This document shows, one piece after another, positions 1 through 8,150 of a DNA stretch of 64,000 nucleotides. The stretch's first letter is position 1; each line of letters starts with the position of its first letter. The position numbers and the translations under genes were made by a program. This stretch comes from Paroceanicella profunda. GTDB lineage: Bacteria > Pseudomonadota > Alphaproteobacteria > Rhodobacterales > Rhodobacteraceae. The stretch is taken from positions 1-64,000 of the forward strand of contig NZ_CP040824.1 of NCBI RefSeq assembly GCF_005887635.2. The letters run 5' to 3'. The notes under the pieces are model-generated. The model was not told the origin of the DNA. It ran no database searches and saw nothing but the letters and a program-made list of their open reading frames with translations.

Positions 1-255
1 GCACCGTCCGCCCGCTGGAATCGCAGATGGCCGACGACGCCCCGCTCTGGCGCGAGATCGCCACGAAGCACGGCCTGGCGGAGCCCGAGCTGGCCCGCCT
101 GGCCTCGCCCTGGCACACGGACGCGGACCTGGGCCGGCCCATCAGGTGTGCGACATGTCAAGAGCCGCCGCAGGGGCTTCGCCGGCTATCAGGCCACCGA
201 TGACGCTTTCTTCGACCTGTTCACCCGCCTGCGCGCGGACCGGCTGATCCCCTGA
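1..255 (+). pseudogene. SDR/epimerase-type oxidoreductase, C-terminal fragment with two frameshifts
   Basis: This is the 3' end of a gene that starts before the window. The first frame reads RPLESQMADDAPLW and ends near DADLGRPI; the downstream frame reads GFAGYQATDDAFFDLF and stops at 253-255. The two frames join into one continuous C-terminus if a G is restored after position 143 (ATC-AG to ATC-GAG) and another after 159 (TC-AAG to TCG-AAG), giving the segment DMSKSRRRGFAGY between them. The restored protein resembles the C-terminus of NAD(P)-dependent SDR oxidoreductases; this family call is from memory of the motif and the Rossmann half is not visible. Either the gene is broken or these are two one-base sequence errors. 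Confidence 0.55.
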
Positions 256-719
256 TCCGGTCCGTCCCGGCCGGGCATCTCGCAGCCCGTCGGGCGAGTC
301 GGGAGAAGGTCCGGACCTGCGCTCCTCCCACGCCCGGGCCGCTGTCGCGCGGGGCCCTGCGCCCTCGCGCGCTTCCCGCCGCACCGAACACGCAAAGGTG
401 CGCGGGTCGTGAAACGTCACGTTTCGCAGTGTGAACAGGGTGATAGCGGGCCGCTGCCGGGGCGGAGCCGCGCCCCGGGGCGAAATCGCCGCTGCGCGCG
501 TGCAGCGATGCCTGCTTTACTCCGGCCACCGCCGCAGCGCGGGCCCTGGCCGCACCGTCGAAGGCGTGCCCCGCCCGGACCCGGCCCGGCCGGGCGCACG
601 ACAGAAGCCGGACACCCGGCCGGAGCCCGGAGACATCGACATGCTGGCGACCCACAGGGCGCTCTGCGCCATGGGCGTCGTGGCCGGACCCGACCCTGCC
701 CGAGCCGCGGACCAGCCTC
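256..719. other. Gene-poor stretch with one operator-like palindrome
   Basis: No convincing gene lies here. The reading frames present are arginine- and proline-rich and overlap one another on both strands. The only structured signal is GAAACGTCACGTTTC at 411-425, a perfect palindrome of 7+1+7 bases that could be a regulator site for the downstream dehydrogenase gene. The last 30 bases (about 690-719) already encode PDPTLPEP in the frame of that gene, so part of this stretch is probably coding. Confidence 0.45.
411..425. promoter_or_regulatory. 15-bp perfect palindrome, possible operator
   Basis: GAAACGT-C-ACGTTTC reads the same on both strands apart from the centre base. It lies about 300 bases before the sugar dehydrogenase gene in otherwise unstructured GC-rich DNA. 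The cognate regulator is unknown. Confidence 0.4.
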
Positions 720-1892
720 GTGCCCACGCTCAACATCGCCCCGGCCACCGGCTGGCCCGAGGGCACCGCGCCGACCCCCGCCGAGGGCCTCACCGTACAG
801 GCCTTCGCCACCGGGCTGGACCATCCGCGCTGGCTCCACGTCCTGCCCAACGGCGACGTTCTGGTTGCGGAGAGCAACAAGCAGCCCGCCGCGCCCTCCG
901 GCCTGCGCTCCCTCGTGGAGGAGCAGCTGATGGCCGCCGCCGGCGCCGGGAGCCCCAGCGCCGACCGCATCACCCTGCTGCGCGACGCGGACCATGACGG
1001 CATCGCCGAGACCCGCACCATCCTGCGCGACGGGCTCACCTCGCCCTTCGGCATGGCGCTGGTGGGCGACACGCTCTACGTGGCGGACACGGACGCGCTG
1101 CTGGCCTTCCCCTACACCGAGGGCGCCACGCGGATCGACGCGCCGGCCACGCAGGTCGTCGCGCTGCCCTCCGGGCCGCCGAACCGGCACTGGACCAAGG
1201 GGCTCACCGCCGGGCCGGACGGCCTGCTCTACGTCTCCATCGGTTCGAACAGCGACCACGGGGAGGGCGGCATGGCGGCGGAAGCCGGGCGCGCCGCGAT
1301 CTGGCAGGTGGACCCGGCCGCGGCGTCCGCGCGCCCCTTCGCCACCGGGCTGCGCAACCCCGTGGGCCTCGGCTTCGAGCCCGACAGCGGCGCGCTCTGG
1401 GTCGTGGTGAACGAGCGCGACGAGCTGGGCGACGACCTGGTGCCCGACTATCTCACCTCCGTGCCCGACGGCGCGAACTTCGGCTGGCCCTGGCTCTACT
1501 ACGGCACCCGTCCGGACCCGCGCGTGGACCAGGACGCCCCGGGCCGCGTGACCAGCGCCCGCATGCCGGATTATGCGCTGGGGTCACATGTCGCCCCGCT
1601 GGGCCTGAGCTTCGCGCAGGGTGCCCGGCTGGGCCCGCGCTTCGCGCAAGGCGCCTTCATCGGCGAGCACGGATCTTGGAACCGGCGCCCCGCCAGCGGC
1701 TACGCCGTGGTGTTCGTGCCCTTCGTCGACGGCCGGCCGGCGGGACACCCGGTCGACGTGCTCACCGGCTTCCGCTCACCGCAAGGTGACGCCCGGGGCC
1801 GCCCGGTCGGCGTCGCCGTCGCCGCCGACGGCGCGCTGCTGGTCGCCGACGACGTGGGCAACACCATCTGGCGGGTGACCGCCGCGAAGTAG
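720..1892 (+). CDS. PQQ-dependent sugar dehydrogenase (L-sorbosone dehydrogenase-like)
   Basis: This is a soluble six-bladed beta-propeller quinoprotein that oxidises sugars with PQQ, normally in the periplasm. Family-type segments are present: GLDHPRWLHVLPNGDVLVAE, RITLLRDADHDG, SPFGMALVGDTLYVADTDAL, HWTKGLTAGPDG, GLRNPVGLGFEP, a GEHGSWNR loop and VGVAVAADGALLVADD at the end. The GTG at 720 is probably not the true start: the same frame upstream encodes PDPTLPEP, which belongs to the conserved N-terminus, yet no start codon or signal peptide appears in that frame. An ATG at 641 in another frame reads MLATHRALCAMGVVAG. The export signal is therefore missing, frameshifted or very divergent. 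The gene stands alone and converges on the que operon. Confidence 0.85.
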   Translation: MPTLNIAPATGWPEGTAPTPAEGLTVQAFATGLDHPRWLHVLPNGDVLVAESNKQPAAPSGLRSLVEEQLMAAAGAGSPSADRITLLRDADHDGIAETRTILRDGLTSPFGMALVGDTLYVADTDALLAFPYTEGATRIDAPATQVVALPSGPPNRHWTKGLTAGPDGLLYVSIGSNSDHGEGGMAAEAGRAAIWQVDPAAASARPFATGLRNPVGLGFEPDSGALWVVVNERDELGDDLVPDYLTSVPDGANFGWPWLYYGTRPDPRVDQDAPGRVTSARMPDYALGSHVAPLGLSFAQGARLGPRFAQGAFIGEHGSWNRRPASGYAVVFVPFVDGRPAGHPVDVLTGFRSPQGDARGRPVGVAVAADGALLVADDVGNTIWRVTAAK

Positions 1893-1916
1893 CGGCCCGG
1901 CACCGGGGATCCCCCC

Positions 1917-2064
1917 GCGCGGCCTGTCCTGCGCGGCCTGTGCTGCGCGGCCTGTGCTGCGCGGCCTGTGCTGCGCGGCCTGTGCTGCGCGGCCTGTGCT
2001 GCGCGGCCTGTGCTGCGCGGCCTGTGCTGCGCGGCCTGTGCTGCGCGGCCTGTGCTGCGCGGCC
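1917..2064. repeat. 14-bp tandem repeat, about 10.5 copies
   Basis: The unit GCGCGGCCTGTGCT occurs head to tail. The first copy (1917-1930) has one change (TCCT for TGCT); nine exact copies follow to 2056, then an eight-base partial unit at 2057-2064. The unit length is not a multiple of three and the array lies between two convergent genes, so it is not coding. The final partial unit also forms the base of the adjacent terminator stem. Confidence 0.95.
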
Positions 2065-2104
2065 ACCCTCGGGAGGGCCTGCAGCCCCCCGAGGGTGGCC
2101 GCGC
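2057..2104. terminator. Bidirectional terminator hairpin between the dehydrogenase gene and queE
   Basis: Bases 2057-2073 (GCGCGGCCACCCTCGGG) are exactly complementary to 2088-2104, a 17-bp perfect stem around a 14-base loop. The site lies between the 3' ends of two converging genes, so it can stop transcription from both sides. There is no clear U-tract on either strand. Confidence 0.75.
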
Positions 2105-2130
2105 AAGCAAGCGGAGGCGGGGGCGCCCGG

Positions 2131-2837
2131 TCAGACGCCCCGGCGGTTGCCCCAGATCAGGACGTGCAGTTGCGGCAGGATGCGGGGGGTGAACCAGCCG
2201 CGCCCGGTGGTGCGCTCCACCAGCCACAGAAGCCGGTCGGCCAGGGCCTGGGGGTCCACCGGCCGGTCCGGGTCCACCTCCGGGTTGCCGGGCTGAAGGT
2301 AGAGCGGCAGGCCGGGGTGGCGCGCGGCCGCGTCGCGGGCCCAGGCGAGGTCGGCCTCGTCGAAGATCACGATCTTCATCACGGTCTGCCCGGCGGGCGC
2401 CCCGGCCGCGACACAGGCGGCGAAGGCGTCCCAGTCCACCCGCTGGCCGCTGGAGGGCGGCTTCGGCGACAGGACCAGCGTGGCGAGATCGCCGAACCAC
2501 GGGCGGGCCACGGAGCCCTGCGTTTCGCAGGCGAAACGATAGCCCGCGCCCGGCCGAGGGAGATCAGCGGGCCGAAATCCTGGATGGCCGGGTTGCCGCC
2601 GGAGAGCGACACCGTGAGCGGCTGGCCGCCGGAGAGGCGTTCCACCTCGGCAAGGGCCGCGTCCGCCGTCATCGGTGCCCAGGTGCTGCGGAAGGCGCTG
2701 TCGACCGCATGCAGGCTGTCACACCAGCTGCAGCGGTAGTCGCAGCCGCCGGCGCGCACGAACACCGTCGGCTCGCCGATCAGCGCGCCCTCGCCCTGGA
2801 TGGTGGGGCCGAAGATCTCGGCGATGCGCAGGGTCAT
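2131..2837 (-). pseudogene. queE: 7-carboxy-7-deazaguanine synthase QueE, one-base frameshift
   Basis: QueE is the radical-SAM enzyme that converts 6-carboxytetrahydropterin to 7-carboxy-7-deazaguanine in preQ0/queuosine synthesis. The start [19 protein letters not shown] is typical and the cluster motif CDYRCSWC gives Cys32, Cys36 and Cys39. The first frame runs to [20 protein letters not shown] and then becomes unrelated. The true continuation [20 protein letters not shown] is in the next frame and runs to WGNRRGV at the stop. One missing base in a C-run on the plus strand near 2542-2550 (a G-run in the gene) explains it. The start overlaps the queD stop as ATGA. It could be a real lesion or a homopolymer error; restored, it would be full length. 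Confidence 0.88.
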
Positions 2838-3187
2838 GGCCGGTACTCGGCCCAGGTCTTCGGCGTTTCCGACACTTTCACCGCGGCGGTCTCCGGCCAG
2901 CGGGCCCGGCACCACTCGTAGAAGTGCAGAGCCAGGCGCTCGGCCGTCGAATGCCCGTCCAGCACGTCGGTGAGGTGCCGGTGGTCGAAGCGATCGTCGA
3001 TATAGGCCTTCAGCGGCTTCAGGTCATGATAGTCACGCACGAATCCGTCGGCGGAAAGCTCCGCCGCCACCAGCTCCACCACCACGATGTAATTGTGCCC
3101 GTGCAGCCGGGCGCACTGGTGGTCGGGCGCCAGATGCGCGAGCTGGTGGGAGGCGGAGAAGTGGAATTCCTTTGAGATCCGGAACAT
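2834..3187 (-). CDS. queD: 6-carboxy-5,6,7,8-tetrahydropterin synthase QueD
   Basis: QueD makes 6-carboxytetrahydropterin from dihydroneopterin triphosphate, the first committed step of preQ0 synthesis. The 117-residue length is normal. Zinc ligands His14, His29 and His31 (in SASHQL and LHGHNY) and the catalytic Cys25 are visible. [16 protein letters not shown] and [12 protein letters not shown] are further family motifs. Start and stop both overlap neighbours as ATGA (queC stop/queD start and queD stop/queE start), so the three genes are translationally coupled. Unlike its two neighbours this gene is intact. Confidence 0.96.
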   Translation of the reverse strand: MFRISKEFHFSASHQLAHLAPDHQCARLHGHNYIVVVELVAAELSADGFVRDYHDLKPLKAYIDDRFDHRHLTDVLDGHSTAERLALHFYEWCRARWPETAAVKVSETPKTWAEYRP

Positions 3188-3887
3188 CAGCGGCCCTCCC
3201 GGCCCGCGACGGCGGCGATCCAGAACTCCGGGTCGTCGTAGACCGTCGGGTCCGCCACGCCGGCGATGTGGAAGGCCTCGCGCCGTTCCACGCAGGTGCC
3301 GCAGCGCCCGCAATGCCGCGCGCCGCCCTTGTAGCAGGACCAGGTCTCGGCGAAGGGCGTGCCGTGGCGCGCGCCTTCGGTGACGATATCGGCCTTGGTG
3401 CGGTGCACGAAGGGGGTGGAGAGGCGCACGTCGGCATAGCCGTCCAGCGCCGCGCGCTGCATGCGATCGAAGGCCTCGGTGAAGGCGGGGCGGCAGTCGG
3501 GGTAGATGAAATGGTCGCCGCCGTGCACGGCGGTGGCCACCAGCGCATCCCCTCCGCCGCCGCCACCCCGAAGGCGATGGCCAGCATGATGGCGTTGCGG
3601 TTGGGCACCACGGTGATGCGCATGGTCTCTTCGGCGTAATGGCCGTCCGGCACGTCGATGTCATCGGTCAGCGCCGAGCCGGTGAGGGCGGCGCCGATGG
3701 CGCGCATGTCGATGACGTGGTGCGGCACGCCCAGGCGCGTGGCGGTGGCGGCGGCGAAGCCCAGTTCCTTGGCGTGGCGCTGGCCGTAGTCGAAGGAGAC
3801 CAGCCGCGAGAGCCGGCCCTCCGCCGCGACCATCTGCGCGAGCGAAACGGAATCGAGCCCGCCGGAGCAGACAACTGTCGTTTTCAT
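3187..3887 (-). pseudogene. queC: 7-cyano-7-deazaguanine synthase QueC, one-base frameshift
   Basis: QueC is the ATP-dependent ligase that converts CDG to preQ0. The N-terminal PP-loop SGGLDS (residues 8-13), FDYGQRHAKEL and [15 protein letters not shown] are intact. After AAAEGM the frame is lost; the continuation [20 protein letters not shown] is in another frame and reaches the C-terminal zinc site (CYKGG, then HCGRCGTC). A single missing base in the C-run at 3549-3552 on the plus strand accounts for the break. The gene is first in queC-queD-queE and its ribosome site is the tail of the preQ1 riboswitch. As with queE, mutation and sequencing error cannot be told apart here. Confidence 0.9.
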
Positions 3888-3893
3888 TCTGAA

Positions 3894-3928
3894 CCCTTGT
3901 TTTGATGACCGGGTAGGCTGCGACCGGT
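3894..3928 (-). promoter_or_regulatory. preQ1-I riboswitch controlling queC translation
   Basis: Read on the minus strand, the 35 bases begin ACCGGTCGCAG, continue CCTACCCGGTCATC and end AAAACAAGGG. ACCGG pairs with CCGGT as stem P1. The loop GGTCGCAG and tail CAAAACAAGGG are the same as those I recall from the Thermoanaerobacter tengcongensis class preQ1-I aptamer. The final AAGGG is also the ribosome-binding site, six bases before the queC ATG. Ligand binding, which ties the tail into a pseudoknot, should therefore hide it and block translation of the preQ0 operon. Confidence 0.93.
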
Positions 3929-3937
3929 TGGGGAGGG

Positions 3938-3966
3938 CAGATACGCGCGTTCCGCCGCGGGTGCAA
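3938..3966 (-). promoter_or_regulatory. Candidate sigma70 promoter of the que operon
   Basis: On the minus strand, TTGCAC (3966-3961) is followed after 17 bases by TATCTG (3943-3938). The predicted transcription start, about seven bases further, falls just before the first base of the riboswitch aptamer, so the mRNA would begin with the aptamer. Confidence 0.5.
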
Positions 3967-4068
3967 CCGCTGTCCGCGCCGCCCCGGCCCCGAAGCCGCG
4001 GGGCAGGGCCACCCGGGGCGGCGCCGGGCCCGGGGTCTGCGCGTCAAGACGGGCGGGGCGGGGGCTTC

Positions 4069-4177
<109 letters not shown>

Positions 4178-4392
4178 AATTCGTGGAGAGTGTGGGGGGG
4201 GCGCGTCAAGGCGGGATCGCATCGCCGCCTCGGCTGGCCCTGCCCTTCGGATCCGGGGCCGGCGCGACGAGCGCCGCGGTGCAGGGCGCGCCTTACGCAC
4301 TGGGCCCGAACGGGGCGGATGACGCGGCCCCGGAGCCCACCGGTTGACGGGCCGTGCCGCCCCGGCCGCAGGGGCCGGGCGGGCCGGGATAG

Positions 4393-4429
4393 CAGGGGCA
4401 GGGGCGCGGCGCCCGCGCTCCTGCCCCTG
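4393..4429 (-). terminator. Terminator hairpin after the RraA gene
   Basis: CAGGGGCAGG at 4393-4402 pairs perfectly with CCTGCCCCTG at 4420-4429, seven bases past the stop codon of the last gene of the minus-strand sugar-acid operon. Confidence 0.6.
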
Positions 4430-4435
4430 TCGGAT

Positions 4436-5146
4436 TCAGCGGTTCTGCGTCTTGCGCCAGGCCTCGAAGGCCTCGCGAGTCTCGTCCTTCGTGCAGGGGT
4501 AGAGGCCGATGATCCCGGCGCCGCCCTTCACCTGCTCGACGACGAAATCCTCGTAGACGGTCATCTCCGTCGCCTCGGCGGCCACCTCGTCGGCGATGCC
4601 GGCGGGGATGACGATCACGCAATCCGCATCGCCCACGATGATGTCACCCGGGAACACCGGGGCATCGCCGCAGCCGATGGGCTCGTTGATGGCGATGGCC
4701 TCGTTGTTGGTGAGGTTGGTCGGCGAGGAGGGGCGGGTGTGATAGGCCGGCATCTCCAGCCCGGCGATGGTGGCCGCGTCGCGGAAGCCGCCATCGGTCA
4801 CCACGCCGGCGCCGCCGCGCATCATCAGCCGGGTGACGAGAATGTCCCCGGCGGAGGCGGCATCGGCCTGCTTGCGGCTGTCCATCACCAGCACGTGGCC
4901 GGCGGGGCAGGTCTCGATGGCCACGCGCTGCGGGTGCTCGGGGTTGCGGAACACGGTGAGGCTGTTGCGGTCCTCGCGGGCGGGGATGTAGCGCAGGGTG
5001 AAGGCCGGGCCCACCATGTTGCGCCCCTTCCAGCCCAGCGGCTTCACGCCCTGGATCACCTGGTGGCGCAGGCCGCGCTTGAACAGGGCGGTGGCGAGGG
5101 TCGCCACCGACACCTCCATCAGCATTTCGCGGGTAGCTTCATTCAT
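4436..5146 (-). CDS. RraA-family protein (aldolase/decarboxylase-like)
   Basis: This 236-residue protein has the RraA/HMG-aldolase fold signatures [36 protein letters not shown] and [15 protein letters not shown]. Family members are either RNase E regulators or class II pyruvate aldolases and oxaloacetate decarboxylases acting on short keto acids. The GGFRD segment supplies the Arg-Asp pair used by the aldolases. It is the third gene of an IlvD - DapA-family - RraA operon, so a catabolic aldolase or decarboxylase role for a keto acid is more likely than RNase control. The gap to the preceding gene is 87 bases. Confidence 0.85.
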
Positions 5147-5233
5147 CGGATCGGTCTCCTCGGGTCGCCCGCGGGCGCGGCGCGCCCCGGGTCGGGTCCG
5201 GACGGGTGGCGGACGAACCGCCGGGACAGGCGG

Positions 5234-6133
5234 TCAGGCCAGCGCGCTGGCCTTCAGGAAAGCGTCGAGCCGGCCCTGCTGGGCGTCGGTGAGCGGCCAG
5301 GCCGAGGGCGGGCGCGTGGGGCCGCAATCCTGCCCCGTGGCCAGCAGCGCGGCCTTCACGCCGGTGACATTGGTGCCGTTGAGCTCTTCGGCGCGGATGT
5401 CCTCGAAGGCGCGCATGCCGGCGATGAGCGTGTTGGCGGAGGCGTAATCCCCCGCCTCCAGCGCCGCGTGGATGGCCACGGAACGCTCCGGCCAGACGTT
5501 GATCAGCCCGGAGGTGAAGCCCCGCGCCCCCACGGCGTAGAGCGGCGGGGCCCAGACCTCGGCGAGCCCGCCGACCCAGACGATGGAGGGGTCGCAGGCG
5601 GCCTTTGCCTCGGCGAGCTTCAGCGGGTTGGGCGTGGCCCATTTCACCCCGCGCACGCCGGGCAGGGCGCAGAGATCGGCGATGGCGCGGGTGCCGATCG
5701 CGTCGTTGCGCAAATACAGCATCACCGGCAGGCCGCCGCCGGCCTCGTGCACCGCCTGCACGTAGTCGAGCGTGCCGCGCGGCGAGACGAACGGGTCCGG
5801 CGGCTGGTGGATCATCAGGGCCGTCGCCCCCGCCTCGGCCGAGGCGCGGGCGAGGCGGCAGGCATCACGGATGCCGCGGCCCACGCCGGCCAGCACCGGG
5901 GCGCGGCCGTCCACCAGGGCCACCACCTCGCGGACCATGGTGCAGGCCTCCTCGGTGGTGAGGGCGTAGAACTCGCCGGTGTTTCCGTTGACCACCGGCA
6001 TGTGCACCCCGGCGGCCAGCGCGCGGTCGATGATCGGGGCGAGCCGCGCAGGCGCGATCTCGCCTTCCGCGTCATAGGGCGTCACGAGGATGCCGGAAAT
6101 GCCGGTGAGGGCGGTGTCGAGGTCGAGCGCCAT
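5234..6133 (-). CDS. Dihydrodipicolinate synthase (DapA)-family aldolase/dehydratase
   Basis: This 299-residue TIM-barrel protein belongs to the class I Schiff-base DapA/NanA/KdgD group. It shows [16 protein letters not shown] at the start, the substrate loop [13 protein letters not shown], and the Schiff-base lysine in [12 protein letters not shown]. The usual tyrosine region is changed to LYLRND, closer to the NRDN of 5-dehydro-4-deoxyglucarate dehydratases. The role is therefore probably to dehydrate or cleave a 2-keto-3-deoxy sugar acid, not lysine synthesis. It lies 44 bases after the IlvD-type gene and before RraA. ATG 6133 fits the start of the family domain. Confidence 0.88.
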
Positions 6134-6177
6134 GGGGGCCTCCCTGCAGGTGGGCGTAGGGGCGGGTGAGCGGGGGG

Positions 6178-7920
6178 TCAGAAGATGTCGGGCTCGCCTG
6201 CGGCGGGGCCGAAGCCGCGTTCGAGATAGTCGAAGTCGCAGCCCTTGTCGGCCTGGGTGACATGTTGCGAGAACATCCAGCCCCAGCCCCGGGCGAAGCG
6301 CGGCTCGGGCGGCACGCGGGCTTCGCGACGGCGGGCGATCTCGGCCTCGTCCACCAGCATGTCGAGCCGACGCGCCGGCAGGTCCATGCGCACGATGTCG
6401 CCGGTCCTGAGCAGCGCCAGCGGCCCGCCGATATAGGCCTCGGGCGCCACATGCAGCACGCACGCGCCGTAGGATGTGCCCGACATCCGCGCGTCCGAAA
6501 TCCGCAGCATGTCGCGATGTCCCTGCTTGATCAGCGCCTTGGGGATGGGGAGCATGCCCCATTCCGGCATGCCCGGCCCCCCCTGCGGCCCGGCGTTGCG
6601 CAGCACCAGCACGTGGTCGGGGGTGACCTCGAGGTTTTCGTCGTCGATGGCCTTCTTCATCTCCGGGTAGCTGTCGAACACCAGCGCCGGGCCCTCGTGC
6701 ACGTGGAACTTCGGGTCGCAGGCGGCGGGCTTGATCACCGCGCCGTCGGGGCAGAGGTTGCCGCGCAGCAGCGCCAGCGAGCCTTCGTGGTAGACCGGGT
6801 TGGAGAGCGGGCGGATCACGTCGTCATTGTAGACCACGGCGCCTTCGAGGTTCTCGCCCATGGTCTTTCCGGTGACGGTGAGGCAGGAGGTGTCGAGCCG
6901 CGCCTCCATCTGCTTCATCAGCGCGCGCAGGCCGCCGGCGTAGAAGAAATCCTCCATCAGGTAGTCCTTGCCCGAGGGGCGGACATTGGCGATGAGCGGC
7001 GTCGTGCGGCCCAGCTCGTCGAGGTCGTCGAGGGTGAAGTCCACGCCCGCGCGCCGGGCCATGGCGATGAGATGGACCACCGCATTGGTGGAGCAGCCGG
7101 TGGCCATGGCGATGATGGCGGCGTTGCGCACCGCGCCCGCCGTCACGATCCTGTCCGGGGTGAGGTCGGTCCAGACCATGTCGACGATGCGGCGGCCACA
7201 CTCCGCGGACATGCGCTGATGCCCGGCATCGGCCGCCGGGATGGACGAGGCGCCGGGCAGGGTGAGGCCCATCGCGTCGGTGATCGCGGTCATGGTCGAG
7301 GCGGTGCCCATGGTCATGCAGGTGCCCACCGAGCGGGCGATGCCGCCCTGGATGCCCAGCCATTCGTCATCCGAGATGTTGCCGGCGCGGCGCTCGTCCC
7401 AGTATTTCCACGCGTCCGAGCCCGAGCCGAGGATGCGCCCGGCGTAATGCCCGCGCAGCATCGGGCCGGCGGGCAGGTAGATCATCGGCACGCCGGCGGT
7501 GAGCGCGCCCATCACCAGGCCGGGGGTGGTCTTGTCGCAGCCGCCCATCAGCACCACGCCGTCGAGCGGGTGCGAGCGGATCATCTCCTCCGTCTCCATC
7601 GCCAGCATGTTGCGGTAGAGCATGGAGGTGGGCTTGGTGAAGCTCTCGTCCACCGAGAGCGAGGGCAGTTCCACCGGAAAGCCGCCCGCCTGCAGCACGC
7701 CGCGCTTCACGTCCTGCGCGCGCTCTCGGAAATGCCCGTGGCAGGAGTTCAGCTCCGACCAGGTGTTGAGGATGCCGATCACCGGCCTGTCGCGGAAATC
7801 CTCCTCGGCATAGCCGAGCTGCATCATGCGCGAACGGTGCCCGAAACTGCGCAGGTCATCGGGGCCGAACCAGCGCGCGGAACGCAGATCCTTCGGGCTT
7901 TTGCGGGTATTGGCGGCCAT
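6178..7920 (-). CDS. IlvD/Edd-family sugar-acid dehydratase (L-arabinonate/xylonate type)
   Basis: This 580-residue Fe-S dehydratase removes water from an aldonic acid to give a 2-keto-3-deoxy acid. Family motifs include GILNTWSELNSCHGHFRE, the cluster cysteine in LMGGCDKTTPG, GTCMTMGTASTM, ATGCSTNAVVHL, NLCPDGAVIKPAA and DARMSGTSYGACVLH. The SARWFGPDDL start and the length fit the pentonate dehydratase branch more than branched-chain amino acid IlvD. ATG 7920 is chosen because GGAGAGG lies before it; an upstream in-frame ATG at 7965 lies inside the operator region. First gene of the minus-strand catabolic operon, divergent from tctC. Confidence 0.92.
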   Translation of the reverse strand: MAANTRKSPKDLRSARWFGPDDLRSFGHRSRMMQLGYAEEDFRDRPVIGILNTWSELNSCHGHFRERAQDVKRGVLQAGGFPVELPSLSVDESFTKPTSMLYRNMLAMETEEMIRSHPLDGVVLMGGCDKTTPGLVMGALTAGVPMIYLPAGPMLRGHYAGRILGSGSDAWKYWDERRAGNISDDEWLGIQGGIARSVGTCMTMGTASTMTAITDAMGLTLPGASSIPAADAGHQRMSAECGRRIVDMVWTDLTPDRIVTAGAVRNAAIIAMATGCSTNAVVHLIAMARRAGVDFTLDDLDELGRTTPLIANVRPSGKDYLMEDFFYAGGLRALMKQMEARLDTSCLTVTGKTMGENLEGAVVYNDDVIRPLSNPVYHEGSLALLRGNLCPDGAVIKPAACDPKFHVHEGPALVFDSYPEMKKAIDDENLEVTPDHVLVLRNAGPQGGPGMPEWGMLPIPKALIKQGHRDMLRISDARMSGTSYGACVLHVAPEAYIGGPLALLRTGDIVRMDLPARRLDMLVDEAEIARRREARVPPEPRFARGWGWMFSQHVTQADKGCDFDYLERGFGPAAGEPDIF

Positions 7921-7954
7921 TCGAGTTGCCTCTCCTCCGATATCTCTTGCTTCA

Positions 7955-7968
7955 TGTATGCGCAATCA
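7955..7968. promoter_or_regulatory. LacI-type operator, distal copy
   Basis: TGTATGCGCAATCA shares its left half, TGTATGCGC, with the stronger site at 8065-8078. It lies 35 bases before the dehydratase start, suited to repressing the leftward operon. Confidence 0.55.
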
Positions 7969-8031
7969 TCTGCCGGGATGTCAATCAGGCCATGCGAAAT
8001 TATCGTCAGGACGCGGGGTGGCGGGGAATCC

Positions 8032-8080
8032 TTGACAGGCTTCGCCGGCCCGTGCTCTTGTCTATGTATGCGCTTACATA
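8032..8080 (+). promoter_or_regulatory. tctCBA promoter region with LacI-type operator
   Basis: A consensus -35 hexamer TTGACA lies at 8032-8037; the matching -10 is weak. TGTATGCGCTTACA at 8065-8078 differs by one base from the perfect LacI-family palindrome TGTAAGCGCTTACA, and flanking bases extend it to TATGTATGCGCTTACATA. The LacI-type gene after tctA is the likely ligand-responsive repressor of both divergent operons. Confidence 0.7.
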
Positions 8081-8150
8081 AGGCGCCTCCGGACGGAGTG
8101 ACGCCGGTTGCAATAACCAGCCGCGGGAGCGGTCGAAGGGAGGAAGAAGA

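Noticed and set aside
1917..2064. CRISPR array
   Set aside because: The repeats are contiguous 14-bp units with no spacers and no cas genes are present; the hexamer tract at 4069 fails for the same reason.
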